5,083 nucleotides of DNA from Fibrobacteres bacterium CG2_30_45_31 (GTDB lineage Bacteria > Fibrobacterota > Fibrobacteria > Fibrobacterales > Fibrobacteraceae), in contig MNYL01000053.1 in NCBI GenBank assembly GCA_001873075.1, positions 1 through 5,083 of the forward strand. The letters are read 5' to 3'. How positions within the stretch are numbered: position 1 is the stretch's first letter; the number at the start of each line of letters is the position of its first letter. Below the pieces are notes generated by a model. The model saw only the letters and a program-made list of their open reading frames with translations. It made no database searches and was not told the origin of the DNA. Below are positions 1 through 5,083 of this stretch, in pieces. The position numbers and the translations under genes are program-made.

Positions 1-524
1 CTTGGTTTATCGTAAGAGTGCCTACGGTACCTGGGGTGCGTATGGTTCCTGTCTTTTTCCCTTTGATGGCGTTGGTCACAGGTTTTTTGATTGTCGTGGA
101 TGCTTTTTCCAGAGTGCTCAATCGCCGCGTCTTGTTTGGATTATTGGGCGGAATAGGGGTCATCTTAGGAATGTTTGCAGGCTTGATTTATCAAGGGGGG
201 AAGACTACATTTGATGAATCCCCAGCGATTATTGCTACAGAAAAAATGCCGGAGAGTTCCCGTCCGGTAGAAGTTATTTGGAAATCACGTTGCGTTTCCT
301 GCCATGGTGAAGAGGGCCATTTAAATCGTAAATTTGTACACGAATTTTATCCGTTGCCGAGAGAAATTTCTGTTTCTCGATTTGATTCTCTGGGGGTGGA
401 TTCGCTCTCAAAAGTAATTCTTGATGGGCGCGCCTTTATGGGGGCTTATCGTGGGCGCATTTCTGAATTAGAAGCGCGCTCCTTGATTGAATACATGAGA
501 TCCCTCGCGAAGGAGGCTCCATGA
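1..524 (+). CDS. Cytochrome b C-terminal-like / cytochrome c fusion, 5'-partial
   Basis: This is the C-terminal end of a membrane-bound c-type cytochrome, probably the quinol:cytochrome c reductase kind. The frame is open to the left edge, so the GTG at 18 is not taken as the start. Seen (residue 1 = codon 18-20): two hydrophobic helices at about 10-30 and 38-58, joined by a short Asp/Arg-rich loop, as in the last two helices of cytochrome b/subunit IV. The upstream codons read WFIVR and may be the end of the family's PEW(Y/F) motif. A linker of about 30 residues leads to a small cytochrome c domain with the heme-binding CVSCH at 92-96 (nt 291-305). Met141 in GRAFMGAY is the likely distal heme ligand. 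A subunit IV plus cytochrome c fusion is known from Bacillus QcrC. The heme site is clear. The cytochrome b assignment is inference from helix pattern. Other membrane-anchored cytochromes c remain possible. Confidence 0.75.
   Translation, partial: WFIVRVPTVPGVRMVPVFFPLMALVTGFLIVVDAFSRVLNRRVLFGLLGGIGVILGMFAGLIYQGGKTTFDESPAIIATEKMPESSRPVEVIWKSRCVSCHGEEGHLNRKFVHEFYPLPREISVSRFDSLGVDSLSKVILDGRAFMGAYRGRISELEARSLIEYMRSLAKEAP
510..516 (+). promoter_or_regulatory. Shine-Dalgarno site for the 521 start
   Basis: AAGGAGG lies inside the last codons of the cytochrome gene and 4 nt before ATG 521. It is a near-perfect anti-16S match and decides the start of the downstream membrane protein. Together with the ATGA stop/start overlap it suggests translational coupling. 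Confidence 0.8.
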
Positions 525-982
525 GTCCGCTGATGAATATGCTTGCCTGTCTTTTAGCGATGCTCCCGGCTCCTTTTTTGTGGCAAGGGGCGATGCCGCT
601 TCGCCTTCGGGGTGCTTTTTTAGGCATCGTTTTATTGTGTTTTGAGTGTTTTATCTTTTTTGCTGTGTTGCCAACCTATTCACTGTATGAAATTTTGCCT
701 TTAGAAATGTTGGCAATGTGTCTTTGTGTCTCGACTCTTTTTTTAAAGGAGCATACCGCTTTTTTTGCTGTACTCTCGCAATGCTTTTGGTTGTGGATTG
801 TGTTTTTTGGAACCTTCTCGCTTTCGTATCGTGTGGGAGCGTCCCCCGATTATATTCAAATAGCAATGCTTGTTGTTGGAATAATTCTATCTCCTATACT
901 TTCTTCGAAAAAGCAAGAACTCCGTTTTTGTATGGCGGCTTATTGGGCGGGAATTTGGGTGTTGGCGTTTACCCCTGTGTAA
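521..982 (+). CDS. Six-helix integral membrane protein of unknown function
   Basis: I do not recognise the family. The 153-residue product is almost entirely hydrophobic, with about six predicted membrane helices (roughly 4-22, 31-51, 58-75, 79-101, 110-127 and 134-151) and very short loops. Charged residues are few: basic ones near 28-30 and 130-135, acidic ones at 42, 57 and 62. There is no CxxCH, no obvious histidine ligand pair and no signal-peptide cleavage site. The ATG at 521 overlaps the cytochrome stop in ATGA and has a strong Shine-Dalgarno site, so the start is well supported. Co-translation with a cytochrome b/c-type gene suggests an accessory or assembly subunit of that respiratory complex, but this rests on context only. 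The gene ends 30 nt before the stop of the convergent yciO-like gene. Confidence 0.8.
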   Translation: MSPLMNMLACLLAMLPAPFLWQGAMPLRLRGAFLGIVLLCFECFIFFAVLPTYSLYEILPLEMLAMCLCVSTLFLKEHTAFFAVLSQCFWLWIVFFGTFSLSYRVGASPDYIQIAMLVVGIILSPILSSKKQELRFCMAAYWAGIWVLAFTPV

Positions 983-990
983 GCAGGGTA
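971..990. terminator. Weak hairpin at the convergent gene ends
   Basis: CCCTG (973-977) and CAGGG (984-988) can pair around a 6-nt loop that contains part of the TAA stop; an outer A-T pair is possible past a bulged C. It sits between two convergent genes, where a bidirectional terminator would be expected. No T-run follows it on either strand, so it is not a classical intrinsic terminator. It may be chance. Confidence 0.2.
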
Positions 991-1012
991 TCCAAGAAAT
1001 AAAATCCAAAAA

Positions 1013-1603
1013 TTATTCGAAAACGCCACGAATGATTTCTACTTGGTTATCTATGAGGCTGATGATATTGGTAGGATTAATATCTATTTCCCCACAATCG
1101 ATCATCATCTCTATTTGATGCTCAAATAGATTCCAAATATCATCGGGATTTGTAAATTCCGTTTCATCGGAAAGTTTTGCTGCGGTACTCAAAATAGGTT
1201 TATCAAAGTGTTGAAAGAGTTCTTTGAAGAAAGGATGCTCTGGCATGCGAATGCCTATTTCCGGGCGTTTTACATCCAGTTTGCGCGCGATAGAAGCATC
1301 GGCGGGCAGAATAAAAGTATAAGGCCCTGGCACACGTTGTTTCATAATGTTAAACGCAAAATTACTCACATGGGCGTATTCGGAAGCTCTGCTAATATCG
1401 GGGAGGATCAGTGCCATGAAAAATTTCTTCATGGGCTTTTTTAGCATGTACAATTTGTGAATTGCTTTCGTAGATTCCGCATTGCAACCAATAGCGTAAC
1501 CCGATTCGGTAGGGTAGAGAACCAAACCGTCTTTTTCCAAAGTCTCCGCAGCGAGCTTAACGATACGAGACTGAGGATTAATAGGATGAATTTCATAACG
1601 CAT
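1013..1603 (-). CDS. yciO: YciO-like protein of the Sua5/YciO/YrdC family
   Basis: The 196-residue soluble product matches the YciO branch of the Sua5/YciO/YrdC fold, a family that includes the enzymes making threonylcarbamoyl-AMP for tRNA t6A37. Seen: IHPINPQ near the N terminus (E. coli YciO has IHPDNPQ), the nucleotide-site strand YPTESGYAIGC at 30-40, PGPYTFIL at 92-99, IGIRMP at 116-121 and ILSTAAK at 137-143. Length is close to E. coli YciO (about 206). There is no C-terminal Sua5 extension. The KxR and SxN ATP-site motifs of true TsaC/YrdC enzymes are not present: the equivalents read about LKK and AAK. Like E. coli YciO, it may therefore not be the main t6A enzyme. ATG 1603 is the first possible start (in-frame TAA 12 nt upstream); its Shine-Dalgarno is poor. 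It stands 238 nt downstream of yraN on the same strand. Confidence 0.9.
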   Translation of the reverse strand: MRYEIHPINPQSRIVKLAAETLEKDGLVLYPTESGYAIGCNAESTKAIHKLYMLKKPMKKFFMALILPDISRASEYAHVSNFAFNIMKQRVPGPYTFILPADASIARKLDVKRPEIGIRMPEHPFFKELFQHFDKPILSTAAKLSDETEFTNPDDIWNLFEHQIEMMIDCGEIDINPTNIISLIDNQVEIIRGVFE

Positions 1604-1841
1604 AGGCGGAATTTAGCTAAAAAAAATGGGGGAGAGCAATAAAAAGCATATTGATGTATCCATTCCAATAGCCAAAACGTCCGGCATAAGAACCTATGTT
1701 TGCCTCTTCGGGTAGTTATTGAAGAATAAAAAGTGAAGAGAAATGAATTCCCACGCGAAAAATCGCTCTTGCATCAAACATTGCTGAAACACGGCGTGCA
1801 AGACGACAGAGTCTCTGTTTACGGGTTCATTTCTGTCAGAT
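1604..1841. other. 238-nt spacer between yraN and the yciO-like gene
   Basis: No convincing gene, RNA gene or terminator with a T-run is visible. It holds a 13-nt palindrome at 1806-1818, a short GCGA/TCGC inverted repeat at 1755-1766, and some short minus-strand reading frames near the yciO-like start. Any promoter for the yciO-like gene should lie here, but I could not find a good -35/-10 pair. Confidence 0.5.
1806..1818. repeat. Small perfect palindrome ACAGAG-T-CTCTGT
   Basis: Six-base arms are perfectly symmetrical around a single central base, 24 nt past the yraN stop. The loop is too short for the full stem to form as RNA. The shape would suit a dimeric protein site, or the arm TCTGTC, as read on the minus strand, could pair with the upstream GACAGA at 1832-1837. 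There is no T-run. A chance occurrence is quite possible. Confidence 0.2.
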
Positions 1842-2228
1842 TCAGCAATCGGCAATGGTCGCTTTTGCCTCGAAGGCGCCTGGATAATAGCGAATGTTGA
1901 GTTTATTTTCACTAAGGTCTATTGCCACGACATCAAATCGGCTCGGCTGATCTTGCCCTCCATGGAAATGAAGAAAATGACAGGCAGTGCGCCAAATCTT
2001 AAATTGCTTTTTTCCTTTGACTCGGCTTGCAGGGGCTCCTTTGTCTTTGTTCCAAATGGATTTTACTTCTACAAAGAGAATCTTTCCTACACGATCTTTG
2101 GCGACAATGTCCAACTCGCCCCCGCGATACGCATAATTACGAGCGAGAAGACTGCACCCCTGCCTACGCAAAAACGCGGCGGCATGAGTCTCTGCGATGT
2201 GCCCCTTATTCCTATTAGAAACGACCAT
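1842..2228 (-). CDS. yraN: YraN / UPF0102 family nuclease-like protein
   Basis: A 128-residue small soluble protein of the UPF0102 family, close in length to E. coli YraN (about 131). The family has a restriction-endonuclease-like (Holliday-junction-resolvase-like) fold; its cellular role is poorly defined and is thought to concern DNA processing. Seen: the N-terminal start of the family helix (NKGHIAETHAAAFL), the core GGELDIVA at 36-43 and FVEVKS at 52-57, giving the D-x(n)-E-x-K metal-site pattern (Asp40, Glu54, Lys56), and the C-terminal RFDVVAID strand. The frame extends to 2315, but ATG 2228 is chosen: it follows AAGGAA by 6 nt and yields the normal family length, while the extension lies inside the kinase gene. 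It starts 10 nt after the kinase stop, so it is probably the third gene of the leftward operon. Confidence 0.93.
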   Translation of the reverse strand: MVVSNRNKGHIAETHAAAFLRRQGCSLLARNYAYRGGELDIVAKDRVGKILFVEVKSIWNKDKGAPASRVKGKKQFKIWRTACHFLHFHGGQDQPSRFDVVAIDLSENKLNIRYYPGAFEAKATIADC

Positions 2229-2234
2229 TACGGG

Positions 2235-2240
2235 TTCCTT
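2235..2240 (-). promoter_or_regulatory. Shine-Dalgarno site for yraN, overlapping the kinase stop
   Basis: On the minus strand AAGGAA lies 6 nt before ATG 2228, and its first two bases are the last two of the kinase TAA codon (2241-2239). It decides the yraN start against the longer frame and suggests that terminating kinase ribosomes help yraN translation. Confidence 0.7.
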
Positions 2241-3753
2241 AATTTGCCAGCAACCCCAACATTCGAATTTCAGAAATAGCGAAATCGTTTTCAGGGCTGG
2301 TGATGAATGTCTCATCTACAAAAAGTTGAATCTCAGTGGTTTCCACCGTTTTGATTGCTGGGTATTGCATCCCTTTCAAATCTTCTAATTCAATACGCTG
2401 ACGATAACCTTCTCGTGTTTGCAAATAAATTGCTTTTGGCTTATTGTATATGCGAAAACGATCGCCAAAATTATCGTCTACCGATTTTTGATACCCAATC
2501 GCAAAACCAATATTGGTAATGATCGTCGGCTGTGGAAAATCAATAATCATAATGGGATTTTTGAAATTAGTAGGCATCGGCATGAGCCAAGCGGTTTTGA
2601 AATCCTTATCATAAAGATTTTCTGTAGGGTAGCCACCCCCTTCATTCTCAAGGTTCCTTTCTTCATAGGAGGCTCTGAGCGTAAACTTGGATATTTCCTG
2701 CAAGGTGCTGGGTGGTTTGTAAGTCAGCATAAAAAGCAGAATTAAAAAGACGAGCAAAGGAAAAAGAAATATGCCGATAAGGAGAATTTTCTTTGAAAAA
2801 ATACTTTTGGTTTTAAGTTTTGAATCCGCGTTAATCAATGGGCGATTCTTGATTAATTGGCGGACATTGGAATTTCCAGGGATGTGTTTTTCTGTATTTC
2901 TTTTGTCCGAGCTTTTGGGGAAAACATTATCCAGTGCATCCAGTAATTCCTGCATATCGTGGAAACGATCAGCGACGTGTTTCTTTAGGCACTTGAGAAT
3001 TAATGCAGAGAGGCCATTAGGAATATCGGGTCGGAAAGATTCTGGAGCGGGAGGTTGTTCTTGAACATGCTTGATCGCAATTTCAATGGGCTTTGCACCA
3101 ATAAAGGGTAATCGGCCACAGGTCATTTCAAAAAGAATGACCCCTAAACTATAAATATCCGATTGAATTGTGACTTGATCTCCGTGACACTGTTCTGGGG
3201 ACATGTATTCCGGAGTTCCCATGGTCATGCCCGTAAGGGTGAGTCGTTCTGTCTCTTGGATATGAGAAATGCCAAAATCCATGAGATAGACACGATTGTC
3301 ATGGGTAATCATGATGTTAGAGGGCTTCACATCACGGTGAACTATTCCCTTGCTATGCGCATAAAGTAATCCGCGCGCGACTTGTTTCGCAATAATTTCA
3401 ATAGCATCAAAATCAAGACGACTCCGATTGGCGAGCACATCGGCAAGAGTACTCCCTTTTACATACGTCATGGCAATAAAAAACTGATTACTTTGTTCAC
3501 CAAAATCATAAACTTGCACTAGATTCTGGTGATCCAGTTCTTTCATGGCTTGTGCTTCCATGTAAAAGCGCTCAATGGATTCCTTATCGGAAGAAGTATC
3601 CAGGACTTTCAGGGCCACTTCACGATTCAATTTTTTCTGAAGCGCTTTATAGACATAACCCATTCCCCCTTTTCCGAGAACGCCCAAGAGGTCGTAATCG
3701 TCATTAAATGGGCGAGGGAAGTTCTTATTATTTTGCAGGGAAGATTGGTTCAT
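2239..3753 (-). CDS. Transmembrane Ser/Thr protein kinase with extracytoplasmic discoidin-like domain
   Basis: A 504-residue PknB-type (Hanks) kinase that phosphorylates proteins on Ser/Thr from the inner face of the membrane. Seen: kinase domain about 20-277 with the glycine loop GKGGMG at 27-32, Lys49 in VALK, Glu66 of helix C, HRDVKPSN at 139-146 (catalytic Asp141), DFG at 159-161, an activation loop rich in Thr (168, 172, 174, 177) and SPE at 185-187. All catalytic residues are present, so it should be active. A basic juxtamembrane stretch (to 322) precedes one membrane helix at 323-344, giving a kinase-inside topology. Residues about 355-502 form a beta-rich outer domain with YPTENLYDKDFKTAW and a closing FAISEIRML, the pattern of discoidin (F5/8 C) or NADase-type glycan-binding domains. 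There are no PASTA repeats. ATG 3753 overlaps the exporter stop (ATGA); its Shine-Dalgarno is weak, so translational coupling is likely. Confidence 0.95.
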   Translation of the reverse strand: MNQSSLQNNKNFPRPFNDDYDLLGVLGKGGMGYVYKALQKKLNREVALKVLDTSSDKESIERFYMEAQAMKELDHQNLVQVYDFGEQSNQFFIAMTYVKGSTLADVLANRSRLDFDAIEIIAKQVARGLLYAHSKGIVHRDVKPSNIMITHDNRVYLMDFGISHIQETERLTLTGMTMGTPEYMSPEQCHGDQVTIQSDIYSLGVILFEMTCGRLPFIGAKPIEIAIKHVQEQPPAPESFRPDIPNGLSALILKCLKKHVADRFHDMQELLDALDNVFPKSSDKRNTEKHIPGNSNVRQLIKNRPLINADSKLKTKSIFSKKILLIGIFLFPLLVFLILLFMLTYKPPSTLQEISKFTLRASYEERNLENEGGGYPTENLYDKDFKTAWLMPMPTNFKNPIMIIDFPQPTIITNIGFAIGYQKSVDDNFGDRFRIYNKPKAIYLQTREGYRQRIELEDLKGMQYPAIKTVETTEIQLFVDETFITSPENDFAISEIRMLGLLAN

Positions 3754-5083
3754 TTCGCTTTCTTTAATTGATGCAGTAAATGTAAAGTGATAATATAAAA
3801 TACAAGAGCAATCCCGAGGGGGATAAGAATGTCAAATAAGGCCGCATTGTTCCCCGTAAAGAGATTTTGCAACGCAGACTGATTATACTTAGACCAGATA
3901 ACACGGGATATCATTTGGCCGATGGCTCCCATTTGATCAATAGGTACAAGAGCGCCTGCGAGGGCGACTTGGGGAATAATTAAGAGGGGGAGGTAGGCGT
4001 TCGCTTGTCCTGAATTTTTCGAAACAGTGCTCACTAGAAGGCCGATGGTTACTGCGGGTAAGAGTGTGGAAAGTAGCGTGAGGAGGGTTGGTAACAGGGG
4101 AGGATCAATCCCGATTCCTGGCCCAAATGCCAAGTAGCAAAGAAGCGTTTGCAAAAATGAAAAGAAGAGGGGGAAAATCATTTTGGCGAAAAGCACGGAA
4201 TGTATTCCCATTCCTTGGCGGAATTCCTCAAGTAAAAGTTCTTTTTCTTGGACTACTTCTCGAATAGAGAGAGAAAGAGCAAACCAATTGGCACACAAAA
4301 TCAAAGAAAAGGCGGCAATCCAAAGTGATGCATTGGTGGTAAATGTTTGGGAAAGCAAAAATCCGATGATGAGAGGTTGCAACAAAAGAGCAAGCGATCG
4401 CCCTCGGTCGCGAAACCATTGGTGAAACAGGAGTTTTAAAAAGTATAAGAAAAACTCTTTCTTTTGCACTTTAGGAAAAACGGTGTGGGCAACGGTGTTA
4501 CCGATAGGAGCTACTTTACGGCCAGAGGCTTCCCAATTGATTCCCGTCTGATCATTCAAAGTTTGAAGAATGCTTTCCGCATTGTTGGTGTTAAAATAAT
4601 GGAGTGCCTCTTGAGGCGTTCCAAAGAAGCCTTGTTCGCCTTGGTGCAGTACTAAAACTTTATCGGCGATCTGTAGGGCCTCATAGCTATGCGTTGTGAG
4701 AATCACAGTGTGTCCCAAAAAAGCTAGTTGTCGCAAATGAGTGCAAAGCGTTTTGGAATTCACGGGATCCAAACCCGAAAGGGGTTCATCTAAAAGAATT
4801 AATCCAGGAGCTCCCATCAGTTGCGCGGTGAGTGCCACGCGGCGTTTTTCCCCCCCGCTGAGCGTTGCAATCGAATGATTTTCCAAACCGTTCAATCCAA
4901 AAAGTTCTGTAAATTTTTGGAGGCGCTCTTCGACTTCTTTTTCGCTGTAATCTTTAGGGAGTGTAATTCGCGCTGTATGCCGAATGGTTTCGCTTACGGT
5001 GAGCGCATCACGCAGTAAAGGATCTTGAGTCAAAAAAGCGATTTGTTCCCGGAGTCGTTTTTCATCATAATTGATGTTATCAA
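3750..5083 (-). CDS. ABC exporter, ATP-binding domain fused to ABC-2 permease (ABCG-like), 5'-partial
   Basis: A half-transporter that should dimerise in the inner membrane and use ATP to export an unknown substrate. The frame is open to the right edge, so the TTG at 5033 is internal; Walker A and anything N-terminal lie outside. Numbering from the first full visible codon: Q-loop FLTQDP with Gln19, signature LSGGE at 74-78, Walker B LILLDEP with Asp98/Glu99, D-loop SGLD at 102-105 and H-loop His131. A linker of about 50 residues leads to a permease with about six helices (near 229-246, 252-273, 297-319, 329-353, 362-380 and 415-436). The order NBD then TMD, and the ALVPIDQMGAIG segment before the last helices, fit the ABCG / ABC-2 membrane family. 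Many bacterial members carry FHA domains N-terminal to the NBD; whether this one does cannot be seen. Its stop overlaps the kinase start by 4 nt. Confidence 0.93.
   Translation of the reverse strand, partial: DNINYDEKRLREQIAFLTQDPLLRDALTVSETIRHTARITLPKDYSEKEVEERLQKFTELFGLNGLENHSIATLSGGEKRRVALTAQLMGAPGLILLDEPLSGLDPVNSKTLCTHLRQLAFLGHTVILTTHSYEALQIADKVLVLHQGEQGFFGTPQEALHYFNTNNAESILQTLNDQTGINWEASGRKVAPIGNTVAHTVFPKVQKKEFFLYFLKLLFHQWFRDRGRSLALLLQPLIIGFLLSQTFTTNASLWIAAFSLILCANWFALSLSIREVVQEKELLLEEFRQGMGIHSVLFAKMIFPLFFSFLQTLLCYLAFGPGIGIDPPLLPTLLTLLSTLLPAVTIGLLVSTVSKNSGQANAYLPLLIIPQVALAGALVPIDQMGAIGQMISRVIWSKYNQSALQNLFTGNNAALFDILIPLGIALVFYIITLHLLHQLKKAK

Noticed and set aside
18..20. GTG at 18 as the start of the cytochrome gene
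   Set aside because: The frame is open to the window edge, and the upstream residues (WFIVR) continue a plausible cytochrome b-like segment. The gene is better treated as 5'-partial.
1694..1912. 72-codon minus-strand frame overlapping the yraN end
   Set aside because: It overlaps the conserved end of yraN in another frame, has no recognisable motif and no clear ribosome site.
1819..2237. Ten-base direct repeat TTACGGGTTC at 1819-1828 and 2228-2237 flanking yraN
   Set aside because: Several repeated 10-mers are expected by chance in 5 kb. One copy is just the yraN ribosome-site region, and the flanks differ, so there is no sign of insertion.
2229..2315. N-terminal extension of yraN to an ATG at 2315
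   Set aside because: It would lie almost entirely inside the kinase gene, makes the protein about 29 residues longer than the family, and lacks the well-spaced AAGGAA that precedes ATG 2228.
4846..4856. T/C homopolymer run (a run of T followed by seven C) as a slippage or phase-variation site in the exporter
   Set aside because: The run encodes the invariant GGE of the ABC signature, which explains it. Seven C is short for a phase-variable tract.
5031..5033. TTG at 5033 as the start of the ABC exporter
   Set aside because: The frame stays open to 5083 and the upstream codons give the strand leading into the Q-loop (IAFLTQDP). The TTG codes an internal Leu, and Walker A must lie outside the window.
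1..5083. tRNA, rRNA, CRISPR, IS element or attachment site
   Set aside because: No cloverleaf, repeat-spacer pattern, transposase or long flanking repeats were seen on either strand.

Overview
The window is a compact bacterial protein-coding segment of moderate GC (mid-40s percent by eye). I see no RNA genes, mobile elements or CRISPR arrays. The phylum cannot be fixed from the sequence. A membrane-anchored Hanks-type kinase, a c-type cytochrome fused to a cytochrome b-like membrane part, and short overlapping gene junctions with Shine-Dalgarno sites fit a respiring bacterium with complex envelope signalling. I would not name a genus.

Plus strand, 1-982: the 3' end of a gene whose product looks like the C-terminal part of cytochrome b (subunit IV-like) fused to a single-heme cytochrome c domain. 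It overlaps by 4 nt (ATGA) a gene for a six-helix membrane protein of unknown function. The pair looks like the tail of a quinol:cytochrome c oxidoreductase-type respiratory operon that starts upstream of the window.

Minus strand, 5083-1842: a tightly packed operon read leftward. It begins with an ABC exporter (nucleotide-binding domain fused to an ABC-2 permease, cut at its N terminus by the window edge). The exporter gene overlaps by 4 nt a transmembrane Ser/Thr protein kinase whose outer domain is a discoidin-like, probably carbohydrate-binding fold rather than PASTA repeats. After 10 nt comes yraN (UPF0102, nuclease-like fold). A 238-nt gap with no convincing gene follows, then a YciO-like member of the Sua5/YciO/YrdC family (1603-1013), which converges on the cytochrome operon.

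The most interesting part is the kinase-exporter pair. It recalls the mycobacterial PknF/Rv1747 arrangement, where a kinase phosphorylates a neighbouring FHA-containing ABC exporter. Here the kinase carries an outer sensor-like domain of a different type, so the pair could couple an envelope or glycan signal to export. The part of the exporter that could carry FHA domains lies outside the window, so this remains a hypothesis.
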